Source: CAVDHB01 sp963608705 (GTDB lineage Bacteria; Bacteroidota; Bacteroidia; Bacteroidales; Bacteroidaceae). Taken from it: a DNA stretch of 64,000 bases. This document shows, piece after piece, positions 7,807 through 16,321 of this stretch. The notes beneath the pieces were generated by a model. It had not been told where the DNA came from. It saw nothing but the letters and a program-made list of their open reading frames with translations, and searched no databases. A program made the position numbers and the translations under genes. Every line of letters starts with the position of its first letter. Position 1 is the first letter of the stretch. The stretch lies in NCBI GenBank assembly GCA_963608705.1, contig CAVDHB010000048.1:1-64000 (forward strand), given 5' to 3'.

Positions 7807-10383
7807 ATGAGACTGACAACTTTCACAGCGATTGCAATGATGATTCCCTTTTGTGTGGCGGCTGAGGCGCAGCCTGTGCGGCAACGTCTTGACACGGGGT
7901 GGACGTTCAGACAGGGACGTTTGAATAATTGGTATCCGGCCGTGGTGCCTGGCACAGTGCATACGGACTTGATGAGGAACAAGAAAATAGACGATCCTTA
8001 TTTTCGCCTGAACGAACGGGGCGCACAATGGATAGACAAAGAGGATTGGATTTACCGTACTTCGTTCACGCTTCCTGCCGATATGAAAGACAAGGAGCGA
8101 ATAGACCTTGTGTTCGAGGGGTTGGACACGTATGCGGATGTGTCGCTAAACGGACACAAGATTCTGTCTGCGGACAATATGTTCAGAGGCTGGAGGGAGT
8201 CTGTCAAACCTTACTTGAAAGACGGGGCGAATAGCCTTGAAGTGTATTTCCATTCTCCTATCAAACGGGATATTCCCAAATGGGATTCCATTCCGTTCCA
8301 TTATGAGGCGGGCAATGACCAGTCTGAGAACGGAGGAGTGTTCGACAAGAAAGTCTCCGTGTTCGCCCGTAAGGCGGGGTATCATTATGGATGGGACTGG
8401 GGTCCCCGTTTGGTTACGTCTGGAATATGGCGGCCTGTATTTGTGGAGGCTTGGAGTGAGGCGAGGCTTTCGGACGTGTTCATGCGTCAGTTGTCCGTGT
8501 CTTCCCGGTTGGCGAAACTCGCTGGGGAGGTGGAAGTGACGGTGGACAAGGCGATGGCTGGAGCGGAGATTGTGATTGCGGACAAAGTGTCTGGCAAGAA
8601 ATATGCCGTGAGAAAGGTGGATTTGCGGAAAGGTGTGAATAAGTTCTCTTTGCCGTTTTCTATCAAGAACCCGAAACTCTGGTGGTGTAACGGATTGGGA
8701 GAACCTCATTTATATCAGTTTGTAACTACGGTGAGACACGGACAGAAAACCATAGACCGCAAAGAGGAGACCACGGGTATCCGTTCCATCCGTGTGGTAC
8801 GCAAGCCCGACCAGTATGGCAAGACGTTCTATTTTGAGTTGAACGGAGTGCCAGTCTTTATGAAGGGGGCGAACTATATTCCGCAAGACGTTTTCTTGCC
8901 TCGTGTGACGCAGGCAGACTACGAGAAAACCATCAAGGATGCGGTGGATGTACACATGAACATGCTGAGAGTATGGGGCGGGGGGATTTATGAGAACGAT
9001 TTGTTCTACGACCTCTGCGACCGGAACGGTTTGTTGGTATGGCAAGACTTCATGTTCGCCTGTAGCTTGTATCCGGCGGAAGGAGAATGGCTGGAGAATG
9101 TGCGTCAAGAAGCCATTGACAATGTGCGCCGCCTGCGGAACCATCCTTGTATCGCCCTTTGGTGTGGAAACAATGAATGTCAGGACGCTTGGTTCAACTG
9201 GGGATACCGCAAGAACTACACGAAACAGAACCCGGAATGGGCTGCTAAAATATGGAAGCAATACAATGACCAGTATTTTGACGTGCTTCCGAAGGTCGTG
9301 AAGGAATACGCCCCTGAGACGTTCTATACTTCTTCATCTCCTTTCGGACTGCCGAATCAGGGCAGTGATGACCACAACGGTGATTATCATTATTGGGAAG
9401 TATGGCAGGGGTTCAAGCCTGTATCGGCTTTCAACACACAGAAAAGCCGTTTCTTCAGCGAATACGGCTTCCAGTCGTTCCCCGACATTGAGTCCGTGAA
9501 GCGTTATGCGCCTGAAGCGGAGGATTGGAGCATTACTTCCGATGTGATGATGTCGCATCAAAGGGGAGGAGCGTTGGCCAATTCCCGTATGGAGAAAATC
9601 ATGAATGAGGAATACCGCAAGCCGAAAGATTTTCCTTCTTTCCTTTACATGAGCCAAGTGTTGCAGGCGGACGCTATTAAAGTGGCGATGGAGGCGCATC
9701 GTCGCCAGAAACCTTACAACATGGGGTCTTTGGTATGGCAGCATAACGATTGCTGGCCGGTGGCCAGTTGGTCTTCAAGAGATTATTACGGACGTTGGAA
9801 AGCGCAACACTATTTCACGCGCAAGTCTTTTGCGGACATACTGGTTTCTCCTGTATGGGACGGACAGAACAAGACGGTGGAAATCTACCTGGTTTCCGAC
9901 CGCATGAAAAGTTGCAAGGGCGTATTGAGCTGGGAAGTACGGAAGTTCGACGGCACCTTGATTGGACAGTCGAAGAAAGAAGTGAGCATAGAGGCTAATG
10001 GCGGCAAGTGTGTGGCGCAGGTAGATGTGCGTAGTTTGCCCGGTTGGAATCCGAAGGAAACGTATTTGAGGGCGGTTTACACTGCGGGAAAACACACATA
10101 CGACAACAATTTCTTCTTCCTGCGTCAGAAAGAAGTGGATTTTCCCAAGCCGTCGGTCTCCACTTCCTTGCGAAAAGTGGAAGACGGCTATGAGCTAAGT
10201 TTGAAAAGTAAGCAATTCGCCCGGGCGGCATGGATCAGTACTGGTGATGGGGATGCCTCATTCAGTGATAATTACATGGACTTGCTGCCTGGTAAGGAGG
10301 TAAAGGTGAAGATACACACGAAACTTCCGATGGAAACATTGAAAAAACAACTGAAAGTCACTACGGTGGCTGATACTTATTGA
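7807..10383 (+). CDS. Secreted GH2 beta-mannosidase
   Basis: This glycoside hydrolase family 2 enzyme should remove beta-linked mannose from the non-reducing end of mannans or glycoprotein glycans. Starting at ATG 7807 gives 858 aa with a signal peptide (MRLTTFTAIAMMIPFCVAAEAQ); upstream in-frame starts would lie before the -7 box. The N-terminal jelly-roll domain (WTFRQGRLNNWYPAVVPGTVHTDL), the Ig-like middle domain and a TIM barrel are all present. E457 in CGNNECQ is the expected acid/base and E552 in FFSEYGFQS the nucleophile. NGVPVFMKGANYIPQD and RVWGGGIYEND are typical of the mannosidase branch. The cutC gene follows three bases after the stop, suggesting co-transcription. Confidence 0.9.
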   Translation: MRLTTFTAIAMMIPFCVAAEAQPVRQRLDTGWTFRQGRLNNWYPAVVPGTVHTDLMRNKKIDDPYFRLNERGAQWIDKEDWIYRTSFTLPADMKDKERIDLVFEGLDTYADVSLNGHKILSADNMFRGWRESVKPYLKDGANSLEVYFHSPIKRDIPKWDSIPFHYEAGNDQSENGGVFDKKVSVFARKAGYHYGWDWGPRLVTSGIWRPVFVEAWSEARLSDVFMRQLSVSSRLAKLAGEVEVTVDKAMAGAEIVIADKVSGKKYAVRKVDLRKGVNKFSLPFSIKNPKLWWCNGLGEPHLYQFVTTVRHGQKTIDRKEETTGIRSIRVVRKPDQYGKTFYFELNGVPVFMKGANYIPQDVFLPRVTQADYEKTIKDAVDVHMNMLRVWGGGIYENDLFYDLCDRNGLLVWQDFMFACSLYPAEGEWLENVRQEAIDNVRRLRNHPCIALWCGNNECQDAWFNWGYRKNYTKQNPEWAAKIWKQYNDQYFDVLPKVVKEYAPETFYTSSSPFGLPNQGSDDHNGDYHYWEVWQGFKPVSAFNTQKSRFFSEYGFQSFPDIESVKRYAPEAEDWSITSDVMMSHQRGGALANSRMEKIMNEEYRKPKDFPSFLYMSQVLQADAIKVAMEAHRRQKPYNMGSLVWQHNDCWPVASWSSRDYYGRWKAQHYFTRKSFADILVSPVWDGQNKTVEIYLVSDRMKSCKGVLSWEVRKFDGTLIGQSKKEVSIEANGGKCVAQVDVRSLPGWNPKETYLRAVYTAGKHTYDNNFFFLRQKEVDFPKPSVSTSLRKVEDGYELSLKSKQFARAAWISTGDGDASFSDNYMDLLPGKEVKVKIHTKLPMETLKKQLKVTTVADTY

Positions 10384-10385
10384 CT

Positions 10386-11123
10386 ATGAGTTATACATTT
10401 GAGATTTGCGCCAACTCCGTGGATAGTTGTGTGGCGGCACAGAAAGGCGGTGCACAGCGTGTGGAACTATGCGCCGGTATGCCGGAAGGAGGGACGACTC
10501 CTTCTTATGGAACGATAAAATGGGCGAGGAAAAGCATTGACATCCGTCTGCATGTGATTATCCGTCCTCGGGGTGGTGACTTTCTTTACACGCCTCTTGA
10601 GCTGGATATGATGGAAGAAGACATTCGCATCGCAAAGGATTTGGGTGCGGACGGAGTGGTGTTCGGCTGTTTGCTTCCCGACGGACAACTGGACTTGCCG
10701 GCTATGAGTCGGTTGAAAAAGGCGGCAGGAAACTTGTCTGTCACCTGCCACCGGGCGTTTGATTATGTGAAGAATCCGTCAGAGGCATTGGAGCAATTGA
10801 TAGATCTGGGTGTGGACAGAGTGCTCACCTCTGGCCAGCAACCTACGGCTTTGCAAGGTGCCTCTCTCTTGGGGGAGTTGGTGAGACAAGCGAAAAAACG
10901 TATTATTATTATGCCTGGATGCGGAGTGAATGCAGGCAATATCAGAGAATTGGCCGACATTACACACGCCGAGGAGTTCCATTTCTCCGCAAGAGAGATA
11001 CAGAAAAGCCGGATGAGACTTCGCAATCCGGCACTTTCCATGGGAAATCCAGACATGGATGAGTATGCGCATCCCGTTACCACGGCAGAAAAAGTGAAGG
11101 CTACGATTGCCGCTTTGAGGTGA
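10386..11123 (+). CDS. cutC: CutC family protein
   Basis: This 245-aa TIM-barrel protein belongs to the CutC family, named for copper homeostasis in E. coli but of uncertain biochemical role. Conserved segments include FEICANSVDSCVAAQKGGAQRVELCAGMPEGGTTPS, IRPRGGDFLYTPLELDMMEEDI and TCHRAFDYVKNP, and the length is normal. The ATG at 10386 is preferred over an upstream TTG that overlaps the beta-mannosidase stop. It is translationally close to that gene and followed by a terminator, so the two form a short operon. In Bacteroidales, cutC is often found beside glycosidases, which is consistent with a sugar-related role, though that is inference. Confidence 0.85.
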   Translation: MSYTFEICANSVDSCVAAQKGGAQRVELCAGMPEGGTTPSYGTIKWARKSIDIRLHVIIRPRGGDFLYTPLELDMMEEDIRIAKDLGADGVVFGCLLPDGQLDLPAMSRLKKAAGNLSVTCHRAFDYVKNPSEALEQLIDLGVDRVLTSGQQPTALQGASLLGELVRQAKKRIIIMPGCGVNAGNIRELADITHAEEFHFSAREIQKSRMRLRNPALSMGNPDMDEYAHPVTTAEKVKATIAALR

Positions 11124-11163
11124 AAGGCTGACTAACTAGTGGATTGGATTTATTATATTATAG

Positions 11164-11199
11164 GTAGTGGCAGACATAGTGGTCTGCCACTACTTTTAT
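11164..11199 (+). terminator. Rho-independent terminator after cutC
   Basis: GTAGTGGCAGAC (11164-11175) pairs perfectly with GTCTGCCACTAC (11182-11193) around a six-base loop, followed by a short T run. It closes the beta-mannosidase/cutC unit and isolates it from the polysaccharide locus. Confidence 0.85.
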
Positions 11200-11359
11200 A
11201 ACAAAACTCGCCGCATGACGAGGCACTTCCTACTGATTGGTGGTACGATTATTGCAAATCCATCTGCATGTATTCTAAAATGTTATGGTATAAGACTATA
11301 CAAGAAGCTATCTTCCGACCACTCATGATTCCAAACCCCGACAGCACACACAATCAGTA

Positions 11360-11381
11360 GAGACTCGATTCATCGAGTCTC
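11360..11381. repeat. Isolated palindrome related to the MITE hairpin
   Basis: GAGACTCGAT (11360-11369) pairs perfectly with ATCGAGTCTC (11372-11381). Compared with the MITE hairpins (GAGACGCGAT/ATCGCGTCTC) one base differs on each arm, and the change is compensatory, so pairing is kept. No terminal repeats of the MITE family are visible around it. Confidence 0.6.
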
Positions 11382-11463
11382 CACCCAGCAGTGGAGATTG
11401 CATCATTGTGAGCAGAGAATTGGGAGGAAGCGCATTTGAACCAATATGAACCAATTTTCTGTA

Positions 11464-11656
11464 TCTCTACATAAGAGATACAGAAATCGGCTGCAAATAT
11501 ATTAAAAATATTGCACATACAGTGAGTTGGGACGAAAAAAATAACTCACATTATCTTCCAAAATTTATCGCTGTTTACTTTCTTTTACAGTTCGTGAGTC
11601 CCTTACTCGTACATTATCAATGAATTACATGGCATTCTGTATCTCTTATGTAGAGA
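11464..11656. promoter_or_regulatory. Candidate invertible (phase-variable) promoter of the polysaccharide locus, OFF orientation
   Basis: A perfect 22-bp inverted repeat (11464-11485 and 11635-11656, core ACATAAGAGATACAGAA) flanks a 149-bp AT-rich spacer. In the spacer the only good -7 box is TATATTTG on the minus strand (11501-11494), eight bases from the left repeat and reading away from the locus; its -33 element is weak. After inversion it would sit next to the right repeat and read towards the NusG-like gene at 11920. Bacteroides capsule loci are classically switched by inversion of such promoters by trans-acting recombinases. No recombinase gene is nearby. The left repeat also belongs to a local palindrome (11457-11485). 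Confidence 0.75.
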
Positions 11657-11919
11657 CGCGGAAGAAACCGGGAAACATAACCCGATATGGCTTTCAAAAA
11701 GCAGAGCGTATGACACACAATTTGCTACTCACGGGCTTGTCCGCATCATGCATGCGGAAAGCTGAAAGACATAAAAGTATTGAAGATTAGTGGAAGTCAG
11801 TCTATTGGTTTTTCAATGCTGTGACACATCTCACACCCATGTAACTTGGAAAAGACGCTCTTTTCCGGGGAAGCCGGGATGTATTCTTCGCACAGCGCAT
11901 TTTTCAAGTCGTTAACTTT
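11657..11919 (+). promoter_or_regulatory. Structured 5' leader ahead of the NusG-like gene
   Basis: The 263 bp between the right inverted repeat and the first start codon contain no gene but hold hairpins: CCGCAT/ATGCGG at 11741-11757 and GGAAAAGA/TCTTTTCC at 11848-11866, the latter followed by GGGG. UpxY antiterminators of Bacteroides act on the 5' leader of their own operon, so this is the likely target. The functional elements within it cannot be picked out by eye. Confidence 0.45.
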
Positions 11920-13983
11920 ATGTGGTTCGTCGTCAAGACCGAAGTTTTCACCGAGCGGCGTTCGATAGACACCCTGCGTGAGAAATTCAAGGACACAATA
12001 GCCGACATCTATTTTCCCTTAAGAAAGAGGGTCTATAAAGATGACCAAGGGGAAGAGAAAGCGCGTTTCGTGCCTGTCCTGCGGGGACTGTTCTTCATCA
12101 GGGTCCAGGATGAAAGGCGTTTGAGCTGGATTCTTTCCCCGTACGGGTATTTCATGTACAAAGGCGTTGACTACACGGGAGGTGCGGAGACAGAACGCTT
12201 CTTCCTCACCCAGGCGCATCTTCTTTGCGCCGACCGCAAGTCATTGACATTGGGGGAAATCATCAGACAGGCGAGAATCCCCGACGAGGAAATGGACCGC
12301 TTCATCTATTATACCGATAAACTCGGTGAGGGCATTGAGGGCCTGAGTATCGTGGACCAAAGATACGGCGACCTCGTACGGGTGAATGACACCATACGCA
12401 TTCTCAGCGGACCTTTGACGGGTTGGGTCGGCGTAATCAGGCAAATCAAACACAAGGGCAGGAAGGACCGTCATCTTCTGGTACGTTTCGGAAACAACCA
12501 CTGTCTTAACATCTCCAATATCCGCCAGTACGACATGCGGATAGAGCACGAGGCGACGAAGGGCGCAAAGTCCGAGGAGGTGGGCGTATGGCGCGCCATA
12601 GACCAGATGACAGGCTATCTGCAGGCCAAGAATCCCGCCGGCAACGCGGCGGACACATTACGGAATATTTTCAAAGACTATCAAAAGAAAACCGCGGTCT
12701 ACCGCAACCGCCGTATGTCAGACATCGCATACAGCGACAAGACAGCCGAAATGAAAGTCGCCCGGCGGAAAGAGGTTCTTGGGCATATTGACGAATCCAT
12801 GCGGAACAATTTCCTTATACTCGCCAATTATTTCAAGGCGGACGGTGAGACCGTCGACCGGGGATTAAAAGAACTCATCCCCGATGTGGTACTCCGTCCC
12901 TTCCTCACCCCCACTTCAGGCGTATCCATTCCACAAGGACAAGAGTATGCGGTTTTGTGCCATAACGAAATCACAGAGCTCATCCTTCGCCGCAACCTCC
13001 GTGCTTTTTTCCGGGGCGAAGAATACGACTCCGGGAAGTACGCCCCCGTCTTTGAGGAAGACTACGAGTATTACGCCCACTTCGCACTTTTGAAAACAGA
13101 GGAGGGCAAACTTAAGATTATCTGCTCATGGGGAGGTTTCTATGATTATTACGCCTCACAGAACAAGGAAGAGCGGACGAAATTCATCGATGACTTAGAA
13201 GCGAAAAAATACCCCCGTCTGCATTACCTGCTGACGGAAAGCCCTTACAAGTTCGAGAGTACGAACGGCATAGGCGGCTTTTCCCTGGAAACAGACATGA
13301 ATTACACAACCGATCCAGAGGAATTAGGCCGAGAGGCGAGCGAATACCTCACTCATAATCCCTCACTCCTCACCCAACTCACAGCCGCTGCCGTGGAAGT
13401 GTGGCAAGGAGCGCGCCTACTGGTTTGGCGGAAGTTGCTCCAACGTTACGTCCTGCTCCATAAGGTGCCGGTCACAGACCAACCTTCCGTCATCACTCAC
13501 GACACCAAACTGGAAGAGGCGTTTGTGAAGGCGGACGGCAAGCTCGACATGACGAAGGTGGCCGAAACTTTGACAGCAAGTAAAGGAGTCATTGAGGAAC
13601 ATTTGGAAAACAAAGAGGTGGCGGAAGCCGTTTTCAAGTTTCTTTCCACCTCCTTGGTGTATGCCACCCATTTCGCCCAAGACGAGCTGTACAACTATGT
13701 CTGTGACACGTTCAACCCCGACAGAACCTTGTCCGGGTTGTTCAATCGCATTGTCGAACAATGCGGGGAGGCATCCAATAGTCGTTCCATCGTCAGGCAT
13801 CTGCACAAAGGCATGGCCGAGTTGCAAGAGCTGGACTCTTGGAGATATTTCAAGTTCCCTTCATTTCTCAAGCAAACGAGAAAGACAGACAAGGTAATTT
13901 CTTCCTTTCGTCCATCCACAACGCCTGGCCGGCTTGCAAAAAGGCGATCCGTCAAAGTAAGCACTCCTGAAAAAGTATCCTAA
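11920..13983 (+). CDS. Large NusG/UpxY-like antiterminator fusion
   Basis: The first 205 residues look like a specialised NusG paralogue: an NGN domain (MWFVVKTEVFTERRSIDTLREKF, then FVPVLRGLFFIRV) and a KOW module at about 145-205 (DTIRILSGPLTGWVGVIRQIKHKGRKDRHLLVRFG). In Bacteroides, UpxY proteins of this type open capsule operons and prevent premature termination, but they are typically under 200 aa. Here about 480 residues of unrecognised, soluble, charged sequence follow, including an EEDYEYYAHFALLKTEEGKLKIICSWGGF segment. No stop or frameshift separates the parts. As first gene after the candidate invertible promoter, it probably controls the locus. The stop codon lies inside a tandem palindrome array. 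No UpxZ-like gene follows. Confidence 0.65.
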   Translation: MWFVVKTEVFTERRSIDTLREKFKDTIADIYFPLRKRVYKDDQGEEKARFVPVLRGLFFIRVQDERRLSWILSPYGYFMYKGVDYTGGAETERFFLTQAHLLCADRKSLTLGEIIRQARIPDEEMDRFIYYTDKLGEGIEGLSIVDQRYGDLVRVNDTIRILSGPLTGWVGVIRQIKHKGRKDRHLLVRFGNNHCLNISNIRQYDMRIEHEATKGAKSEEVGVWRAIDQMTGYLQAKNPAGNAADTLRNIFKDYQKKTAVYRNRRMSDIAYSDKTAEMKVARRKEVLGHIDESMRNNFLILANYFKADGETVDRGLKELIPDVVLRPFLTPTSGVSIPQGQEYAVLCHNEITELILRRNLRAFFRGEEYDSGKYAPVFEEDYEYYAHFALLKTEEGKLKIICSWGGFYDYYASQNKEERTKFIDDLEAKKYPRLHYLLTESPYKFESTNGIGGFSLETDMNYTTDPEELGREASEYLTHNPSLLTQLTAAAVEVWQGARLLVWRKLLQRYVLLHKVPVTDQPSVITHDTKLEEAFVKADGKLDMTKVAETLTASKGVIEEHLENKEVAEAVFKFLSTSLVYATHFAQDELYNYVCDTFNPDRTLSGLFNRIVEQCGEASNSRSIVRHLHKGMAELQELDSWRYFKFPSFLKQTRKTDKVISSFRPSTTPGRLAKRRSVKVSTPEKVS

Positions 13984-14034
13984 GATACATGGCCAAGTAT
14001 CTTAAGATACATCGCCAAGTATCCTAAGATACTT
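13973..14034 (+). repeat. Tandem array A: three 22-bp palindromic units
   Basis: Units start at 13973, 13995 and 14017. Each contains the 14-bp palindrome GTATCYTAAGATAC, perfect in the middle unit, separated by the 8-nt linkers ATGGCCAA and ATCGCCAA. The TAA stop of the NusG-like gene lies inside the first unit. The design (14-bp palindrome plus AT..-.CAA linker, 22-bp period) recurs at 52167-52250 with an unrelated palindrome. Confidence 0.85.
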
Positions 14035-14074
14035 TGAAAAGTGACCCTAGACATAGAAAACATGGAGGGGATTA

Positions 14075-14106
14075 TTTGCAGATATGGGGATAAGTCCTTA
14101 TCTTCG
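14075..14106 (+). promoter_or_regulatory. Promoter of the AAA/PD-(D/E)XK gene
   Basis: TTTG at 14075-14078 and TATCTTCG at 14099-14106 are separated by 20 bp, and the ATG follows at 14127. A GATAAG/CTTATC hairpin overlaps the spacer and -7 box. This start point would let the downstream genes be expressed even when the upstream switch is OFF. Confidence 0.65.
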
Positions 14107-14126
14107 CAAAAAACAATCTTGACGGT

Positions 14127-15698
14127 ATGATGGAACGACGCAGAAAACTTTACCCCATAGGAATACAGACTTTCTCGAACATACGGGAAGGCGACTATCT
14201 GTATATAGACAAGACGGAGTATGTGTACTGTATGGCCACATCTGACGCCAAGTACATATTCCTCAGTCGTCCACGCAGGTTTGGGAAATCTCTGCTCACC
14301 TCCACTCTGGAAAGTTATTTCTCCGGGAAAAAGGAATTGTTCAAAGGCTTGGCCATTGAGAAGCTGGAGAAGGAATGGACGGAATACCCAGTGCTTCACT
14401 TTGACATGAGCTTGGGTAAGTACATGGACAAGGAACAGCTGGAAGAATACTTGTGCTATCAGCTTCTTGACAAAGAATCTGCTTTTGGCATAACAAATCC
14501 TGTTAAAGGAACAAACAACCGTCTGACAAACCTTATCAAGACGGCATATAATAAGATCGGCAAGAAAGTCGTCATTCTCATAGATGAATATGACGCCCCT
14601 TTGCTCGATGTGGTGCATGAGGAGAAGAATCTCCCTGTCCTACGTGACGTGATGCGCAACTTCTACAGTCCGTTGAAAGGTTGCGACCCCTATTTGCGCT
14701 TCGTCTTCCTGACTGGAATAACGAAGTTCTCACAGCTCAGCATCTTCAGCGAGCTGAACAACATCGACAACATCAGTATGGATGAGCGTTACGCTGCCGT
14801 ATGTGGCATAACCGAAGAGGAGATGCTCACTCAAATGGACAACGACCTGAACCTGTTGGCGGATAATTTGAAAATGACCAAGGAGGATGCTCTGTCAAAA
14901 TTGAAGGAAAACTACGACGGCTATCACTTCACGTGGCCTTCCCCTGACATCTACAATCCTTTCAGTTTGCTCACGGCGTTGTCTAAAGGTAAGATCGGAT
15001 CTTACTGGTTCGGTAGCGGAACTCCCACCTACCTGATAGAGATGCTGGCAAAATATCATGTCACACCTCAGAGAATAGGCGGAATGAGTATTCCCGCCGA
15101 TGCTTTTGATGCCCCGACAGAACGGCTGATAGATATATCACCACTGCTTTACCAAAGTGGATATATCACCATCAAAGGCTATTCCTACATTACGGAGCTG
15201 TACACATTGGACATACCTAACAAGGAGGTGAGGGTAGGCTTGATGAAAAGCCTGCTTCCGAATTATGTCAGCGTCCATACGAACATGGGGCTTTCCACAA
15301 TAGGACAGATGTACGGGCGCATATATGAGGATGACATGGACGGAGCGTTAGAACTCTTGCAAACATTTCTCTCCACCGTTCCCTATTGCGACCATACCGA
15401 CTACGAGGGGCATTATCAGCAGATGCTCTACGTGATTTTCAGCATCTTGGGAATGTATACCGATGTAGAGGTACGCACTCCTCGTGGAAGAGTAGACATA
15501 GTAATGCGTTCACCTCATACCTTATATATTATGGAGTTGAAACTCGACAAGGGTGCAGACGTGGCGATGAACCAGATAGACTTGAAGCAGTATCCTGAGC
15601 GTTTCCGCCTGTACAGACTGCCTATCGTTAAGGTGGGTATCAGTTTCGACAGCGGAACACACACACTTGGGGAATGGAAGATTACGCAAGACGCTTAA
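14127..15698 (+). CDS. AAA-ATPase-like protein with PD-(D/E)XK nuclease domain
   Basis: This 523-aa protein has the architecture common in Bacteroidetes of an N-terminal AAA-ATPase-like domain (PF09820) and a C-terminal PD-(D/E)XK nuclease-like domain (PF08011). Residues about 45-55 give the P-loop FLSRPRRFGKSLL, and VVILIDEYDAP near 150 is the Walker B strand. Near the C terminus, RGRVDIVMRSPHTLYIMELKLDKG supplies the D...E-x-K nuclease signature. Members are highly duplicated, suspected to be mobile or defence-related, and without proven function. A promoter stands directly upstream and array A precedes it. The second codon is also ATG (14130). Confidence 0.8.
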   Translation: MMERRRKLYPIGIQTFSNIREGDYLYIDKTEYVYCMATSDAKYIFLSRPRRFGKSLLTSTLESYFSGKKELFKGLAIEKLEKEWTEYPVLHFDMSLGKYMDKEQLEEYLCYQLLDKESAFGITNPVKGTNNRLTNLIKTAYNKIGKKVVILIDEYDAPLLDVVHEEKNLPVLRDVMRNFYSPLKGCDPYLRFVFLTGITKFSQLSIFSELNNIDNISMDERYAAVCGITEEEMLTQMDNDLNLLADNLKMTKEDALSKLKENYDGYHFTWPSPDIYNPFSLLTALSKGKIGSYWFGSGTPTYLIEMLAKYHVTPQRIGGMSIPADAFDAPTERLIDISPLLYQSGYITIKGYSYITELYTLDIPNKEVRVGLMKSLLPNYVSVHTNMGLSTIGQMYGRIYEDDMDGALELLQTFLSTVPYCDHTDYEGHYQQMLYVIFSILGMYTDVEVRTPRGRVDIVMRSPHTLYIMELKLDKGADVAMNQIDLKQYPERFRLYRLPIVKVGISFDSGTHTLGEWKITQDA

Positions 15699-15764
15699 AC
15701 TCTATGGAGCAGCCTTGAAAGCATGGAACAACTGTGGAAAAAAGCACGTTGAATCCTCTCATGT

Positions 15765-16214
15765 ATGTCCGAGATAATTTTCAATATATACGGAGGCAAT
15801 AACCAAATCCTCCCCAATGCCGCTCATGCCGAGCAGCACTTCTACGGCGACGCTTTCGCGGAGGAACGACTCGTAAGAGAGAGCGTCGCGCCCCTTACGG
15901 CAGAGGAGAAGGCACTGTCCATCTATATAAACAAGGTGGAAAAGTTGCGTGGTTACATAGCCCTCCTTCGTTCCTGCAAGACCGCAGGGGATTTTGGCGA
16001 GGTGGTCGCCACGATGCGTCAGCAAGAGCCATCGCTCACCGACGAGCTGATAGTGAAGCGGCGTTTCCTCTCCCTTCTCCTTCCTTTTCTTCCCAAATGG
16101 GAAAAAGGGCGGAGCATAGACAACCTGCGGGTGGCTGTCAACAACGCATGGTCGGCTCGGAAGAAAACGCTTCATCCGACTGGTCGAACTGCCATTCAAA
16201 AGTCATGTAAGTGA
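15765..16214 (+). CDS. Hypothetical protein
   Basis: This 149-aa protein is soluble, with no signal peptide or membrane helix. It opens with FNIYGGNNQILPNAAHAEQHFYGD, a segment I associate with small conserved hypothetical proteins of Bacteroides accessory regions, but no function can be given. The C-terminal third is basic (RVAVNNAWSARKKTLHPTGRTAIQKSCK). It follows the AAA/nuclease gene by 66 bp on the same strand and could be co-transcribed with it. Confidence 0.55.
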   Translation: MSEIIFNIYGGNNQILPNAAHAEQHFYGDAFAEERLVRESVAPLTAEEKALSIYINKVEKLRGYIALLRSCKTAGDFGEVVATMRQQEPSLTDELIVKRRFLSLLLPFLPKWEKGRSIDNLRVAVNNAWSARKKTLHPTGRTAIQKSCK

Positions 16215-16263
16215 CTTTGCAAAGTTACGAAAGCGTTGATAGAATGAAATAATTATCTGAATG

Positions 16264-16296
16264 TTTGATTGTCTCAAATACAATTGTATATCTGTG
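16264..16296 (+). promoter_or_regulatory. Promoter and possible operator of the 16.3-kb toxin module
   Basis: TTTG (16264-16267) and TATCTGTG (16289-16296) are 21 bp apart. The perfect 12-bp palindrome ATACAATTGTAT at 16278-16289 lies in the spacer and touches the -7 box, the position expected for an autorepression operator of a toxin-antitoxin pair. Confidence 0.5.
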
Positions 16297-16321
16297 TCAG
16301 ATTTTAAAGATAAGACGTATT

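Noticed and set aside
13973..14034. Short CRISPR array
   Set aside because: The 22-bp units abut with 8-nt linkers that are nearly constant; there are no spacers of varied sequence and no cas genes.
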